Below, one piece after another: positions 23,173-32,219 of a stretch of 64,000 nucleotides of DNA. The DNA comes from Glossina fuscipes (taxonomy: Eukaryota; Arthropoda; Insecta; Diptera; Glossinidae). Numbering within the stretch: the stretch's first letter is position 1; the number at the start of each line of letters is the position of its first letter. The stretch lies in NCBI RefSeq assembly GCF_014805625.2, contig NW_023998414.1:36847913-36911912 (forward strand). Reading direction: 5' to 3'. The notes beneath the pieces are model-generated. The model did no database searches and was not told the origin of the DNA. It saw nothing but the letters and a program-made list of their open reading frames with translations. A program made the position numbers and the translations under genes.

Positions 23173-24390
23173 CTGTGTTCATTATGAGTTCATCATATCT
23201 TTTGCTCTCTATTGTACGCCAGGACGTATCGGATCAAATACGCAAAAAAAAAAAAAAATTCGAAAGTTATTCATAATAAGATACTGTAGATATCGTAAAA
23301 TTTAAACCAAGATATATATGAAAAGTTTGGTTTTTCATTACCGAGCACAGAAAGTTTTAATTACGAAAAACCATAAGCAATCTATAAAAATGAAGCTGAA
23401 ATTAATATTGAAAATGCACATTGCTCGCGAAATAGCAACGCATACTAACACACCAGTCTTTTCCCGAAGGTGATCTTGAAAGTATCTGAACGGATGGGAC
23501 CAAAATCAGTTGACTATGCAATCCAATAATTATGATAATAATCACATCTCTGTTCACATAGCAATGTATATTAGAAATTGATGCATAATTAGTCATCAAA
23601 GAGAATTGCTTGAAGAAAGACAGTTTCGGAAATTAAATCAATAAAAAATCGCATAATACTCAAAAGTATGCTACAATCAAATATGTAATCGAAAATTGGA
23701 ATTTTCGGAACCAGAGATTTAACTAAAGATACTTAAGTTTCGCGAAAATCAAAAGAGCGGAAAGTAGGGCCTGTTGAAGGGGCTTTACAATTGCCTTTCA
23801 TGTAATTGGCAAACAACTGCGACTTTTGCATTGTTTTTTTTTTTTTTTTTTTCTAGGAAAACCTGTCGCTGTTGGCTCTTGAAACCTACCATCTTCAACT
23901 GAATACAGTAATCACAAAAATAAATATATATAGTAAAAGAAAAGATATATATATCATTTAAATTAAATTTTTTTTTTTTATTATTATTATTATTTCTTTT
24001 CTCTTTTTATTACATTTTATGATTCTTATTCAATATGCTTATAAATCTATTAAAAAAATAAACATTTTATGAACTTACACCAATAAAGTTAAGCTGTAGT
24101 TGTTACGAATAAACTAAATAAAAGACAATGTCAATCATTTCAATTATGAAAACAAAACTTTTTATCAATATGCCTATTATTTCATCATTACATTATCTTG
24201 AGGTTACTAACAATACTGCAAAATAGTTAACGCATCATCGCTTACGAATAGGGGGTACGAGGGTTGACATTAATCATTTCCGCATTACTGCAAAAGAGAA
24301 CGACATTTTTATTTATTGAAAATATTTATTGAAAATAAGCAAAAAAAAGCTATTCGATTTTTCGGAAAGTCATTTCGTTTTTTTTTTTTT
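23172..24390. other. Stretch without a recognised gene
   Basis: A run of A near 23247-23258 and a T run near 23835-23852, with AT-rich filler. No family or motif was recognised. Confidence 0.4.
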
Positions 24391-24613
24391 CTATTTCTTC
24401 TGCTCAAAATGAAAGAGTATTTTTTTATTGTAGATAAATATATTATTATGAACGGTCGAATTCGATAAATATAATCTCTTAATGATCTTACGAATGATTA
24501 TGCGTCGGTTTGCATCAGTCAATCCCTTTATTTTGTCTTCATCAGCTACAACTGATCTTCTTGAGCATAATAGATCATCAATATCAAAATTATCGGTTTT
24601 GTGCACCGGCTTT
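24391..24613 (-). other. Unassigned coding-like ORF, possible alternative last exon of CDC50
   Basis: A minus-strand frame of 73 codons follows an AG acceptor-like site (TTTTGACAG before 24613). It reads KPVHKTDNFDIDDLL, then CSRRSVVADEDKIKG, then a basic NRRIIIRKIIKR segment, and ends at a stop at 24391. Its phase fits the open phase-2 donor of CDC50 exon 6 (one nucleotide completes an Arg codon). Splicing to it would give a protein of about 415 residues, longer than usual for CDC50. A shorter, also phase-compatible exon lies at 25035-25104. Another overlapping frame (24.62-24.70 kb, with EYKNAEKSDVYEEDVLTE) also looks coding-like, so this could instead be a fragment of an unrelated frameshifted gene. 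Confidence 0.25.
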
Positions 24614-25034
24614 CTGTCAAAACATCTTCTTCATACACATCGGATTTTTCGGCATTTTTATATTCTTGACAATAAAAAAGTAAAATATGCTTTCCATTTT
24701 CCGTAGTTGAAAAGTCACCAACCAAAGATTACTGCGTAGAATGAGTTCAACTTTTTAACAAGCAAGTCTTACTACTATACTGTCTTACTACTATACAAGT
24801 CTTACTTACTATATTGGCTGTTAAAATACGAAATAATGAAAATTCGACTGTAGTATCAAGTAAAAAAAAAAAAAAAAAAAAGTAATGACTTTCCGACCAA
24901 CCCACTATATTCATCTTGTAAAGATTCTCGCTTAAACGGATCTTATCTATACTGTCTCAACATGTAAATATAAATCAATGTCGACTATGTCTATGCGTTG
25001 GACATGTTGACCAAAATGTTAATTGTTGCCGGCG

Positions 25035-25104
25035 TCATATCAAGGTGTTAAATTTATATCGCAAATTTTTTGAACTTTGAAAGTGTGTAATCGTTTGAGT
25101 TCTC
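25035..25104 (-). CDS. Candidate terminal exon of CDC50
   Basis: The acceptor AAACTAG precedes 25104. The exon supplies one nucleotide to complete an Arg codon, then RTQTITHFQSSKNLRYKFNTLI and TGA at 25037-25035. The resulting protein would be about 364 residues, close to the length I recall for human CDC50A (about 361). The short, variable, cytosolic tail agrees with the family, where the C-terminus after the second membrane span is poorly conserved. The polypyrimidine tract is weak, so this remains a candidate. Confidence 0.35.
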
Positions 25105-25238
25105 CTAGTTTATAAAATCCTTGTTTCATATTATGTTACCCAGGCAACATATTGCTAATTTGCGGTATGTCTAACAAAATATGGCGCACTGTTCGAATGC
25201 ACGAGAACAATTTCCAAGTATATAGTATTGATACTAAC

Positions 25239-26687
25239 CTTTTGCTGCATTTAAGATGTATGACAAGTAAAGCTATACCCAAGATAAGACAAATACAACC
25301 AACAACTATGTAGGCAATGCCAAGGAATGGATTTTTTCCGCCTAAAATCGAAGTGGTCGATAGGATCATTTTTTTATTTCCATCAAAAGCCGAGACAGGA
25401 TATTCTATAAAGATTGAAGAAAGTTTAAAACATTGCTTCAAGAGGCCTTTGTGAACATACGATAATTAACATGCAACGTGTATTCGCCTTTTGGCAAGCC
25501 ATCCTCGTATGATCTTTGCGAATGATCGATGCGTCGATACAATTTGCGAAAACTAGGCAAAGCCGCTGTACGCATCCAGACAATTAGATCCTCATTCTAA
25601 AAGTTGAAATTTCAGTCAACAATATTTTAAAGAGATTTATTTCGATTACTTCAAATCCGTTATTGGTTGGATTGCTTTCATCCAACTGATACAAGGCTTT
25701 GCTCCAAAATTTCGGTTTAGCAAATCCCTTTAAAGCTACCGTTAAATTGCCTTCAGGATTTCGAAATTTATGCTTTTTATCTGATGGCCAAGCTATACCG
25801 GTATTTAATAAAGGCACACTTTTAGTGCCTCTTGACAAAGTTAAAGTATCTGAAAAGATTTTTCGAAAGAAAGGTTTTTTTTTTTTAATCCACTTCAATT
25901 TTCATCATAAATTACCATTGAATAGAGAATTAGCTATAGCACCACATGGAGCAATAGGTATTTGTTCATCGGTGTATGCAAACGGTACACAATCTGTCGA
26001 CGGTGTATCTGATAAGCGACCCAACAACTGATCATCATCACGTGATTTAACATAACGGCGATGGTTTTGATAATAATTACTTAAACCATAGTACATGAAA
26101 ACATTGCCCTAAAAATTATTTTTATGAAATAGTAGCCATTTTTTAATTGTACAGTTTCGCATGAGTATTCTTCATACCACGAAATTATTTTCAAGCGTGA
26201 ATGGTATTTCGCACATACACGATGTACCCGTATGGTTTGCAATATAGCTCGAGCAAGTGAGATTTTTTTCTCCCTGTTTTATGCAGTTAGTGTAATCAAT
26301 GACATACTCGCTGACCTCATCCGAAAAATAAAGCAAAGCTACTCCCACTGGTATAAAAAGGATACCGATAATAAAAAAGGTAGGTAAAACAGTCCCAGCT
26401 GTTAAAACAGGCTGCCAGGCGGGCAGACGTTGTTGCTTAAAAGCCGAATCTAACAATAAAAAAAATAATAAAAAAAAAAAAAAAATGTTAAAAAGGCTTA
26501 CAATTGAAAATCGATGAACTTATTTGATTTCTCAAACACCTTCAACCTCACTTAAGTAAAACTTTCAGAACACTTAATTTATTTATAACTTATGAAAATA
26601 TATTGTACAGTGGCTTAAGAAACACTTACCAGAAGGGCGTTTTGATTTTTGTTGTAAACCCTGTGTATCCGCAGGTTGCGAGGCCAT
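25239..26687 (-). CDS. CDC50: CDC50/TMEM30 family phospholipid flippase subunit
   Basis: This is the beta subunit that folds, exports and partners P4-ATPase lipid flippases in ER, Golgi and plasma membranes. Six exons join with consistent phases: 26687-26630, 26449-26178, 26108-25916, 25849-25650, 25596-25461 and 25404-25239. All donors begin GT and all acceptors end AG. The 341 codons encode a short cytosolic N-terminus ([10 protein letters not shown]), a first membrane span at about residues 38-60, and an ectodomain with NLT and NHT glycosylation sites and clustered cysteines ([11 protein letters not shown]). Family signatures [42 protein letters not shown] and [20 protein letters not shown] follow, then a second span at about 312-337. 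Exon 6 ends in phase 2 (AAAAG then GTTAGT), so a further exon is needed. Two candidates are listed separately. Open frames on the opposite strand (25699-26031) are shadows. Confidence 0.96.
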
Positions 26688-27490
26688 TGTCTTTAAGGCT
26701 TTTTATCTTAATTCACTTTATTAATTAATTACTCTCTCATAATGTCATTAAGAAAACTTCCTTTTCATTTCTTGTCCGAGATGTGAATCACAACACTTCT
26801 CAGGTTGCCACCTTTTTCATTTTAGGAATACGATAGAAACGAACTATTATATTTCTAGTATGGCAACTATAATATCATAAATAATGAAGTCTTCAGGAAA
26901 ATAATAAACATTGTAAAAAAAATACTTAAAATCGTTATATACGAATTTTAATAAACTACGTCTGTTCTTTACATTCTGTGCTTCAGTTATTGAAAGTAAA
27001 ATTGCTAACTTTTATATAATTAAATTGAAAATATAGCGGAAAATATGTAATATTTTTTCTAATTACATCAAAACCATAAAACAATTGGCACTAAAAAGTG
27101 TATCCCCAACACTTTCGTTAGTCCTAACTGATCCTCCTAGTAGTAATGCTTACACTTTCATTTAATTCATAACAATAATTGAATTAAAGAGAAACCACCA
27201 CTCGCCCCCTTCAACGGTTAATGTTCAAATCCTGCTTGCCACTTTCAATAAATATTGGCAAAGACACAATAAGGCCGCGGTTATATTTTCGGGTCTGACG
27301 TCGAAATTAAGATATTCATTTTATAGATTTAATAATTTTGCAAATTATATACATATAAAATAAATGTATATAAATATGAATAATATAAAAAAATTTTATA
27401 AAGTTATAAATTAATTTTTCCCTTAGGCCTAGGAATATAACGACCATTGCGGTAACTTTCTCTTGACTGTGTCCGAAAAGTAAGAACAAT
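26688..27490. other. CDC50 upstream region
   Basis: Non-coding sequence upstream of the CDC50 start. 'gccattgtctttaaggcttt' at its edge holds the start codon in a GACAATGGCC context on the minus strand. There is no TATA box or initiator that I would defend, and no repeat family was recognised. Confidence 0.4.
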
Positions 27491-27740
27491 TTAATGTTTC
27501 CTATTCCAAATCTATTTCATAGTCTTTAAAGTAATCTCTCTCAGATACAATCCGCTTATACCAACGTATTTTCCTCTCCTCGAAGTACAATCAATTACCG
27601 GAATGATCTTGAAAGCTCTCTTCTATTCAGCATGTATATCTCCAATCGCGTTGAAAAAGTACCTCCGGAGCGACCTTTCGAGTTCAGGAAACACGCAGAA
27701 GTCATATGGAGTTAAAAAGGGTTACGATACGGGTTGAATT
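27490..27740 (-). pseudogene. Mariner-superfamily transposase C-terminal relic
   Basis: Minus-strand reading gives PFLTPYDFCVFPELERSL, then RRYFFNAIGDIHAE (near 27630-27720). After a frame change comes ERKIRWYKRIVSERDYF followed by KDYEIDLE and a stop (about 27508-27580). These correspond to the C-terminal PYSPDLAPCDFFLFPKLK and WKKRWHKCIASEGDYFEGD blocks I recall for mariner transposases. The second-to-last acidic motif is partly kept as YDF. Only the last quarter of the gene is evident. It is a different sub-lineage from the relic at 4.7 kb (FPELE/DYF rather than NYHLF/SDGK). Confidence 0.75.
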
Positions 27741-28015
27741 TTTAAAAAAATGGTATCGAAGAGCCAATGCCGTGTAAGATCATTGAAGATTAACGCCTTT
27801 TACGATTTAAACTTGGACACAGGTGTCTGCCATAGTGCTACCAATTCAGAAAAGAGAAAAATTTCCGATATTCGATATATCCGCTTAAATCGACTTCAAT
27901 ATGTATCTTGCTTTTTGAACACATTATTAGTTCTTCTTCAATCATTAATTTTAAAATTCCTGAAAACTCTTAGAAATAGAAATAGAAGAATACACGTCTA
28001 CCGCTAGATTCATGT

Positions 28016-28335
28016 GATAGAGGTAGATGTCACATTTCCTAATTTGGCCGCACCAGAGTCTCAAATTCATATCAAATTTCAAAAAACCGTTAAAACTAAT
28101 TTCCGAAAGAAAAGTTTTAACTTTCTTTGCTCATTCGATGGGTACTTTTATATAGATTCACTTAATATAGGTGAATATAGGTGACATTTTCTTGTTTCGC
28201 CGCACCAGAGTGTCAAATTTGAATGTTCTTCCATACCTATTATTCGCTAACATATCAAATTTCAAAAAATTGGTTCCCATAAGCAGAATTTGAATTTGTT
28301 TAGTGTGCTCGAAAGGTATTTTCATGTAGATTCAT
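28016..28335. repeat. Imperfect tandem duplication, unit about 165 bp
   Basis: Two adjacent units share, in order, 'ataggtgaca..ttcctaatttggccgcaccagagt' (units near 28020-28055 and 28185-28218), 'catatcaaatttcaaaaaa', 'tgctc(a/g)..gggtacttt/aggtatttt' and 'tagattcatg' at the end. They differ by many substitutions and a roughly 25-bp indel. There is no open frame. It lies between the mariner relic and the first zinc-finger unit. Confidence 0.7.
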
Positions 28336-28559
28336 GAAAAGTCCACAAAAATACTTTACTGTTTTTAATATGGACATAGTAGGCTTTCAAATCCAACTAT
28401 ACTTTAATTTTAATTATTGAATAGAGCTCTGTTAAGGCGTTACAGAGCTATGTTAGCAGATGTGGTAGGTGTCTTCGCTAGTCAAATTCGAATTTATCTT
28501 CGCATACTTATAATTATATACATTGTACTTATAAATTGTTATAAAAGAGATTATAATCG

Positions 28560-30060
28560 CTAGTAACAAAGTGCAACGTTCCTCATTACAAGCGTAGAAT
28601 TTCAAAGTGCCTTCTCGGTTTTCTATCCACACTTTATTTTTAAATAAATCAAACTCAGTGGAGCTTCTAATTTTATTAATCGTCCAAACTATTTCATTTT
28701 AAGCTTCCTGGCTCCAATATATCTGCTAATAATCTGTCTCTTTGTTTTTCATGTCTTTTTCGATGCGAATATAAACCTGAATTATTGGCAAACTTTTTTC
28801 CACACTCTAAGCACTGATATGTTTTCTCCTTGTGAATAGTAAGATGACCTTTTAAAACATATATATCTTTGAAAGCTGCTTTACAGATAGTGCAAACATG
28901 AGTGCGCGGCTTCTCTGTGTGCATGTTTGCTTGATGTAATCTTAACTGACTTGGTCTATTAAAACTTTTGTCGCATTTCCCACATATAAAATTTCGCTCT
29001 TTTAAATGCTGGCTACTGCGATGACTTAGTAAGCCCGACGAGAAAGGAAAACTTTTGCCACAAAACTCACAAATAAAAGGTCGCTCGCCGGTATGACTGC
29101 GTTCATGACATCTTTGTTGCTTGGCGGAGGAAAAACTATTTGAACAAAACTGGCACACGAATGGTCTTTCGCCATCATGGCGCTTCTCATGAGCTCTAAG
29201 ATTCGATTTGCAGGCAAACGACGCCGAGCAATGTCTGCATTTATACGGCTTCAGTCCATTGTGTATATGTAAATGTTCTTTTAAATCCCAAGCTTTCTTG
29301 AATACTTTAGAACATTGAGGACAATTGTGTTCGCCACGTTTACGCCATATGAATGGTATTTCACCCTTATGACGCTTCTCGTGAACTTTAAGGCCTGATT
29401 TCCATACAAAGGATGCTGGGCAGTGCTCGCATTTATAAGGCTTCATGGCATCATGTATGGGCAAATGCTGCTTTAAATTCCAGGTTCTTTTAAACACTTT
29501 AGAGCAATGGGGACAAATGTGCTCTTGACGTTGGCGATTTTCAAACGACAGTTTAGAATGTACACTAGTTTTCTCATTTTTATCTGGCAATATTACTTTG
29601 GAGTCATGATCACTAATCATTTCCCTTTCAACACTTTCCAAGTTGGATTCCAATTGGGAAATCGAATCTTCGTCTTTATCTGATAAGTATTGGCTAACAT
29701 CTCCTTCCTCCGCAAACGTAATTTTTTCTGCTTTTTCCTGTTCTTCTATATCGCTTAATTTTACAGCTGTGGACGATTTGTAATGTTGGGTTTCGAAATG
29801 TTCTAGGAACGCATCTAGTTTTGTAAATGCTTTCTGACAAAAGGTGCACTGAAAACTCACATTTACATCTGAAACCATCAAACTATCGTAGAAAATTTCT
29901 CCGCATTTTTGCAAAGCCATCTCGCCACCCTTCAATTCTTCAAACTTTTTAATATTTTAATACGTTTGTTAAATATATTTTAACATAAACCCTTGGTTTG
30001 ATTCTCTTTTTTAATCTTCCATGGCCGTTCGCACATAAATACATTCATTCTCAAATTAGT
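28560..30060 (-). repeat. Zinc-finger duplication unit 1
   Basis: One of three paralogous segments, each with a gene and matching flanks. On the plus strand the 3' flank block 'aatttcaaagtgccttctcg' then 'gttttctatccacactttat' recurs beside the stops of units 2 and 3. The 5' flank 'gtttgttaaatatattttaa' with 'acataaa' also recurs. Unit 1 lacks the extra 300-bp 3' flank shared by units 2 and 3. Confidence 0.75.
28694..29920 (-). CDS. C2H2 zinc-finger protein, copy 1 (10 fingers)
   Basis: Intronless frame of 408 codons from the ATG at 29920-29918 (MALQKCGEIFYDSL). One isolated N-terminal C2H2 finger (C25, C28, H41, H46) is followed by a Glu/Asp/Ser-rich linker to about residue 130, then nine more fingers with TGERPF-type linkers, and a basic tail ending LEPGSLK. 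The architecture suggests a nuclear DNA-binding regulator. No ZAD or KRAB domain is visible, and target and role are unknown. Copies 2 and 3 start with MGEFEELES / MENCEELES. Here the homologous frame continues upstream as KKFEELKGG, but the ancestral ATG position reads ATT, so the protein probably begins about ten residues later. A polyadenylation signal AATAAA (minus) lies at 28638-28633. Confidence 0.92.
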   Translation of the reverse strand: MALQKCGEIFYDSLMVSDVNVSFQCTFCQKAFTKLDAFLEHFETQHYKSSTAVKLSDIEEQEKAEKITFAEEGDVSQYLSDKDEDSISQLESNLESVEREMISDHDSKVILPDKNEKTSVHSKLSFENRQRQEHICPHCSKVFKRTWNLKQHLPIHDAMKPYKCEHCPASFVWKSGLKVHEKRHKGEIPFIWRKRGEHNCPQCSKVFKKAWDLKEHLHIHNGLKPYKCRHCSASFACKSNLRAHEKRHDGERPFVCQFCSNSFSSAKQQRCHERSHTGERPFICEFCGKSFPFSSGLLSHRSSQHLKERNFICGKCDKSFNRPSQLRLHQANMHTEKPRTHVCTICKAAFKDIYVLKGHLTIHKEKTYQCLECGKKFANNSGLYSHRKRHEKQRDRLLADILEPGSLK

Positions 30061-30419
30061 TTTTTGCTGAAAATTAAATAAGAAAAAAGTATTTCCATAT
30101 GTTCAGCGTTGCAAAATGCCGTACGCCTTTTATTTTCCTTATATTTTGTAGGATTGTTTCTTTTTTTTGGATATTAAGTTTAAATTGACTAGGAAATGTG
30201 GTTTATATGAAGTCCATAATTCTTTGCAAATTGGTAACAAATAGTTCACAAAGATTTGGATTTAAACTCAAAACTTAATATAACACTTCTCAACAATGTA
30301 TGAATTTTAATAAACAATTTTTCAAATCTTACTTTTAAATTATTCCAATGTAAGAGAAAGAGAACTTCGAGTTTTAATAATGCAATAATCACTTTCCGTA
30401 ATTTTTTCTTTTATTAAAT

Positions 30420-32215
30420 TTCGCATTTATTCAACCACTAAAGTCCAAACGGTTTGCAATTGTTTATACGCTATTCAAGTTGGAGATGAAGGATTTCTCC
30501 AAAGAATTTAAGCCGAATTCTCTGCTGTATTAATGGGTTTCTAGAAAGCCACGTTTACATAAAAATATTAAAAATTAATTGTACTTCAACGATACAATTG
30601 TTTACAATTACATGCTTTAGTACTATTTGATAATACCTTGCCCCAAACAGAGAAATATGACCTTCATATCTGTCACCGGTTTTACCTACCAAGTTATGGT
30701 GCATGGAGGCAAGATGTAACGCTGAGTTGTCAATGTAAAATTTCAAAGTACTTTTCGGTTTTCGATCAACATCTTATTTTGAAACTGTTTCATCTTAAGC
30801 CCCCTTGTTCCAATATATCTGCTAATAATCTGACTCTTTGTTTTTCATGTCTTTTTCGATGGGAATATAAACCGGAATTATTGGCAAACTTTTTGCCGCA
30901 CTCTAAACATTGATAAGTTTTTTCTTTGTGAATAGTAAGGTGACATTTTAAAACACAGATATCTTTAAAAGCCGCTTTACAGATCGTGCAAACATGAGTG
31001 CGCGGCTTTTCCGTGTGCATGTTTGCTTGATGTAATCTTAATTGACTACGTCTGTTAAAGCGTTTATCACATTTGCCACAGATAAAATTGCGTTCCTTTA
31101 AATGCTGACTACTACGATGGCTCTGTAAGCCCGACGAGGAAGAAAAACTTTTACCACAGAATTCACAAACAAAAGGTCGCTCGCCGGTATGACTACGTTC
31201 ATGCAATCTTCTTTGCTTGGCGGAGAGAAAAGTATTTGTACAAAACTGGCACATGAAGGGTCTCTCACCATCATGGCGCTTCTCATGAGCTCTAAGATTT
31301 GATTTGCAAGCGAAGGAAACCGAGCAGTGTTCGCATTTATACGGCTTCAGCCCATCGTGTATATGTAAATGTTCTTTTAAATCCCAAGCTTTCTTGAATA
31401 CTTTAGAACATTGAGGACAATTGTGTTCCCCACGTTTACGCCATATAAATGGTTTTTCACCTTTGTGACGCTTCTCGTGAACTCTAAGACCCGATTTCCA
31501 AGCAAATGAAGCTGGGCAGTGCTCACATTTATAAGGTTTCAGTCCATCGTGTATGTGCAAATGTTGCTTCAAATCCCAACTTCTTTTAAATACTTTACAG
31601 CAATGGGGGCAATTGTGCTCCCCACGTTTACTATTTTCAGCCTGTGGCTTAGAATGGGCAACAGTTTTCTCATTATTATCTGGTAATAGTACATTGGAGT
31701 CATGATCACTAATCATCTCTCCTTCAGCATTTTCCAGGATGAATTCTATTTGGGAAATCGAATCTTCATCTTTATCTGCTAAATTGACATCCTCTTCTTC
31801 TGTAAGCAAAATTTCTTTCTCTTCTTCAACATCTTCAAAATCACTCAACAAAGAAAACTCTTCTAGAGGGGTGGACACTTTGCAATGGTTGCTTTGAAAA
31901 TGCTCTAGGAACGCATCTAGTTTCGTAAAAGTTTTCTGACAAAAAATGCACTGAAAACTCACATTTACATCTGGAACCGTCAGAGTATCATAAAATATTT
32001 CTCCACATTTTTGTAAAAGCACCTTGCTACTCTCCAATTCTTCAAATTCTCCCATTTTTTTCTCCGTTTATTAAATATCTTTAGTTTCTTTTTGGATATG
32101 AATTGAGTTTGTTAAATATATTTTAATATAAATTAGTTTAAATCTTTGTTTTCGTTCTCTTCGGATACTCTTCCCACGACTATGTATAGATAAACGCAAC
32201 ATTCTCAAATTACTC
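30420..32215 (-). repeat. Zinc-finger duplication unit 2
   Basis: Besides the gene, it carries a 3' flank of about 350 bp (plus-strand 30420-30770) with 'ttgtttatacgctattcaag' + 'ttggagat' and 'aaaaatattaaaaattaatt' + 'gtacttcaac'. Both also occur next to copy 3 at 38480-38700. The 5' flank blocks 'gtttgttaaatatattttaa' and 'acattctcaaatta' are shared with unit 1 and unit 3. Confidence 0.8.
30790..32055 (-). CDS. C2H2 zinc-finger protein, copy 2 (10 fingers)
   Basis: Intronless, 421 codons, ATG at 32055-32053. An N-terminal finger (C36, C39, H52, H57) is followed by an acidic linker (about 65-130, with DFEDVEEEKE and DKDEDS). Fingers at about 149-169, 177-197, 213-233, 241-261, 269-289, 297-318, 326-347, 356-376 and 383-403 follow, then a short tail LLADILEQGGLR. 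Residues 144-207 and 208-267 are an internal repeat with a 64-residue period: both start RGEHNCP and both hold a HIHDGLKPYKCEHC segment. A two-finger unit was therefore duplicated, leaving the odd spacer FIWRK between fingers 3 and 4. Very similar to copy 1, less so to copy 3. Probable sequence-specific DNA-binding protein; target unknown. Confidence 0.95.
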   Translation of the reverse strand: MGEFEELESSKVLLQKCGEIFYDTLTVPDVNVSFQCIFCQKTFTKLDAFLEHFQSNHCKVSTPLEEFSLLSDFEDVEEEKEILLTEEEDVNLADKDEDSISQIEFILENAEGEMISDHDSNVLLPDNNEKTVAHSKPQAENSKRGEHNCPHCCKVFKRSWDLKQHLHIHDGLKPYKCEHCPASFAWKSGLRVHEKRHKGEKPFIWRKRGEHNCPQCSKVFKKAWDLKEHLHIHDGLKPYKCEHCSVSFACKSNLRAHEKRHDGERPFMCQFCTNTFLSAKQRRLHERSHTGERPFVCEFCGKSFSSSSGLQSHRSSQHLKERNFICGKCDKRFNRRSQLRLHQANMHTEKPRTHVCTICKAAFKDICVLKCHLTIHKEKTYQCLECGKKFANNSGLYSHRKRHEKQRVRLLADILEQGGLR

Positions 32216-32219
32216 TTCT

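Noticed and set aside
25699..26031. 110-codon plus-strand frame
   Set aside because: Antisense shadow of CDC50 exons 3 and 4.
29926..29935. Start of zinc-finger copy 1 at 29935
   Set aside because: The codon there is TTG, not ATG; the first in-frame ATG is at 29920.
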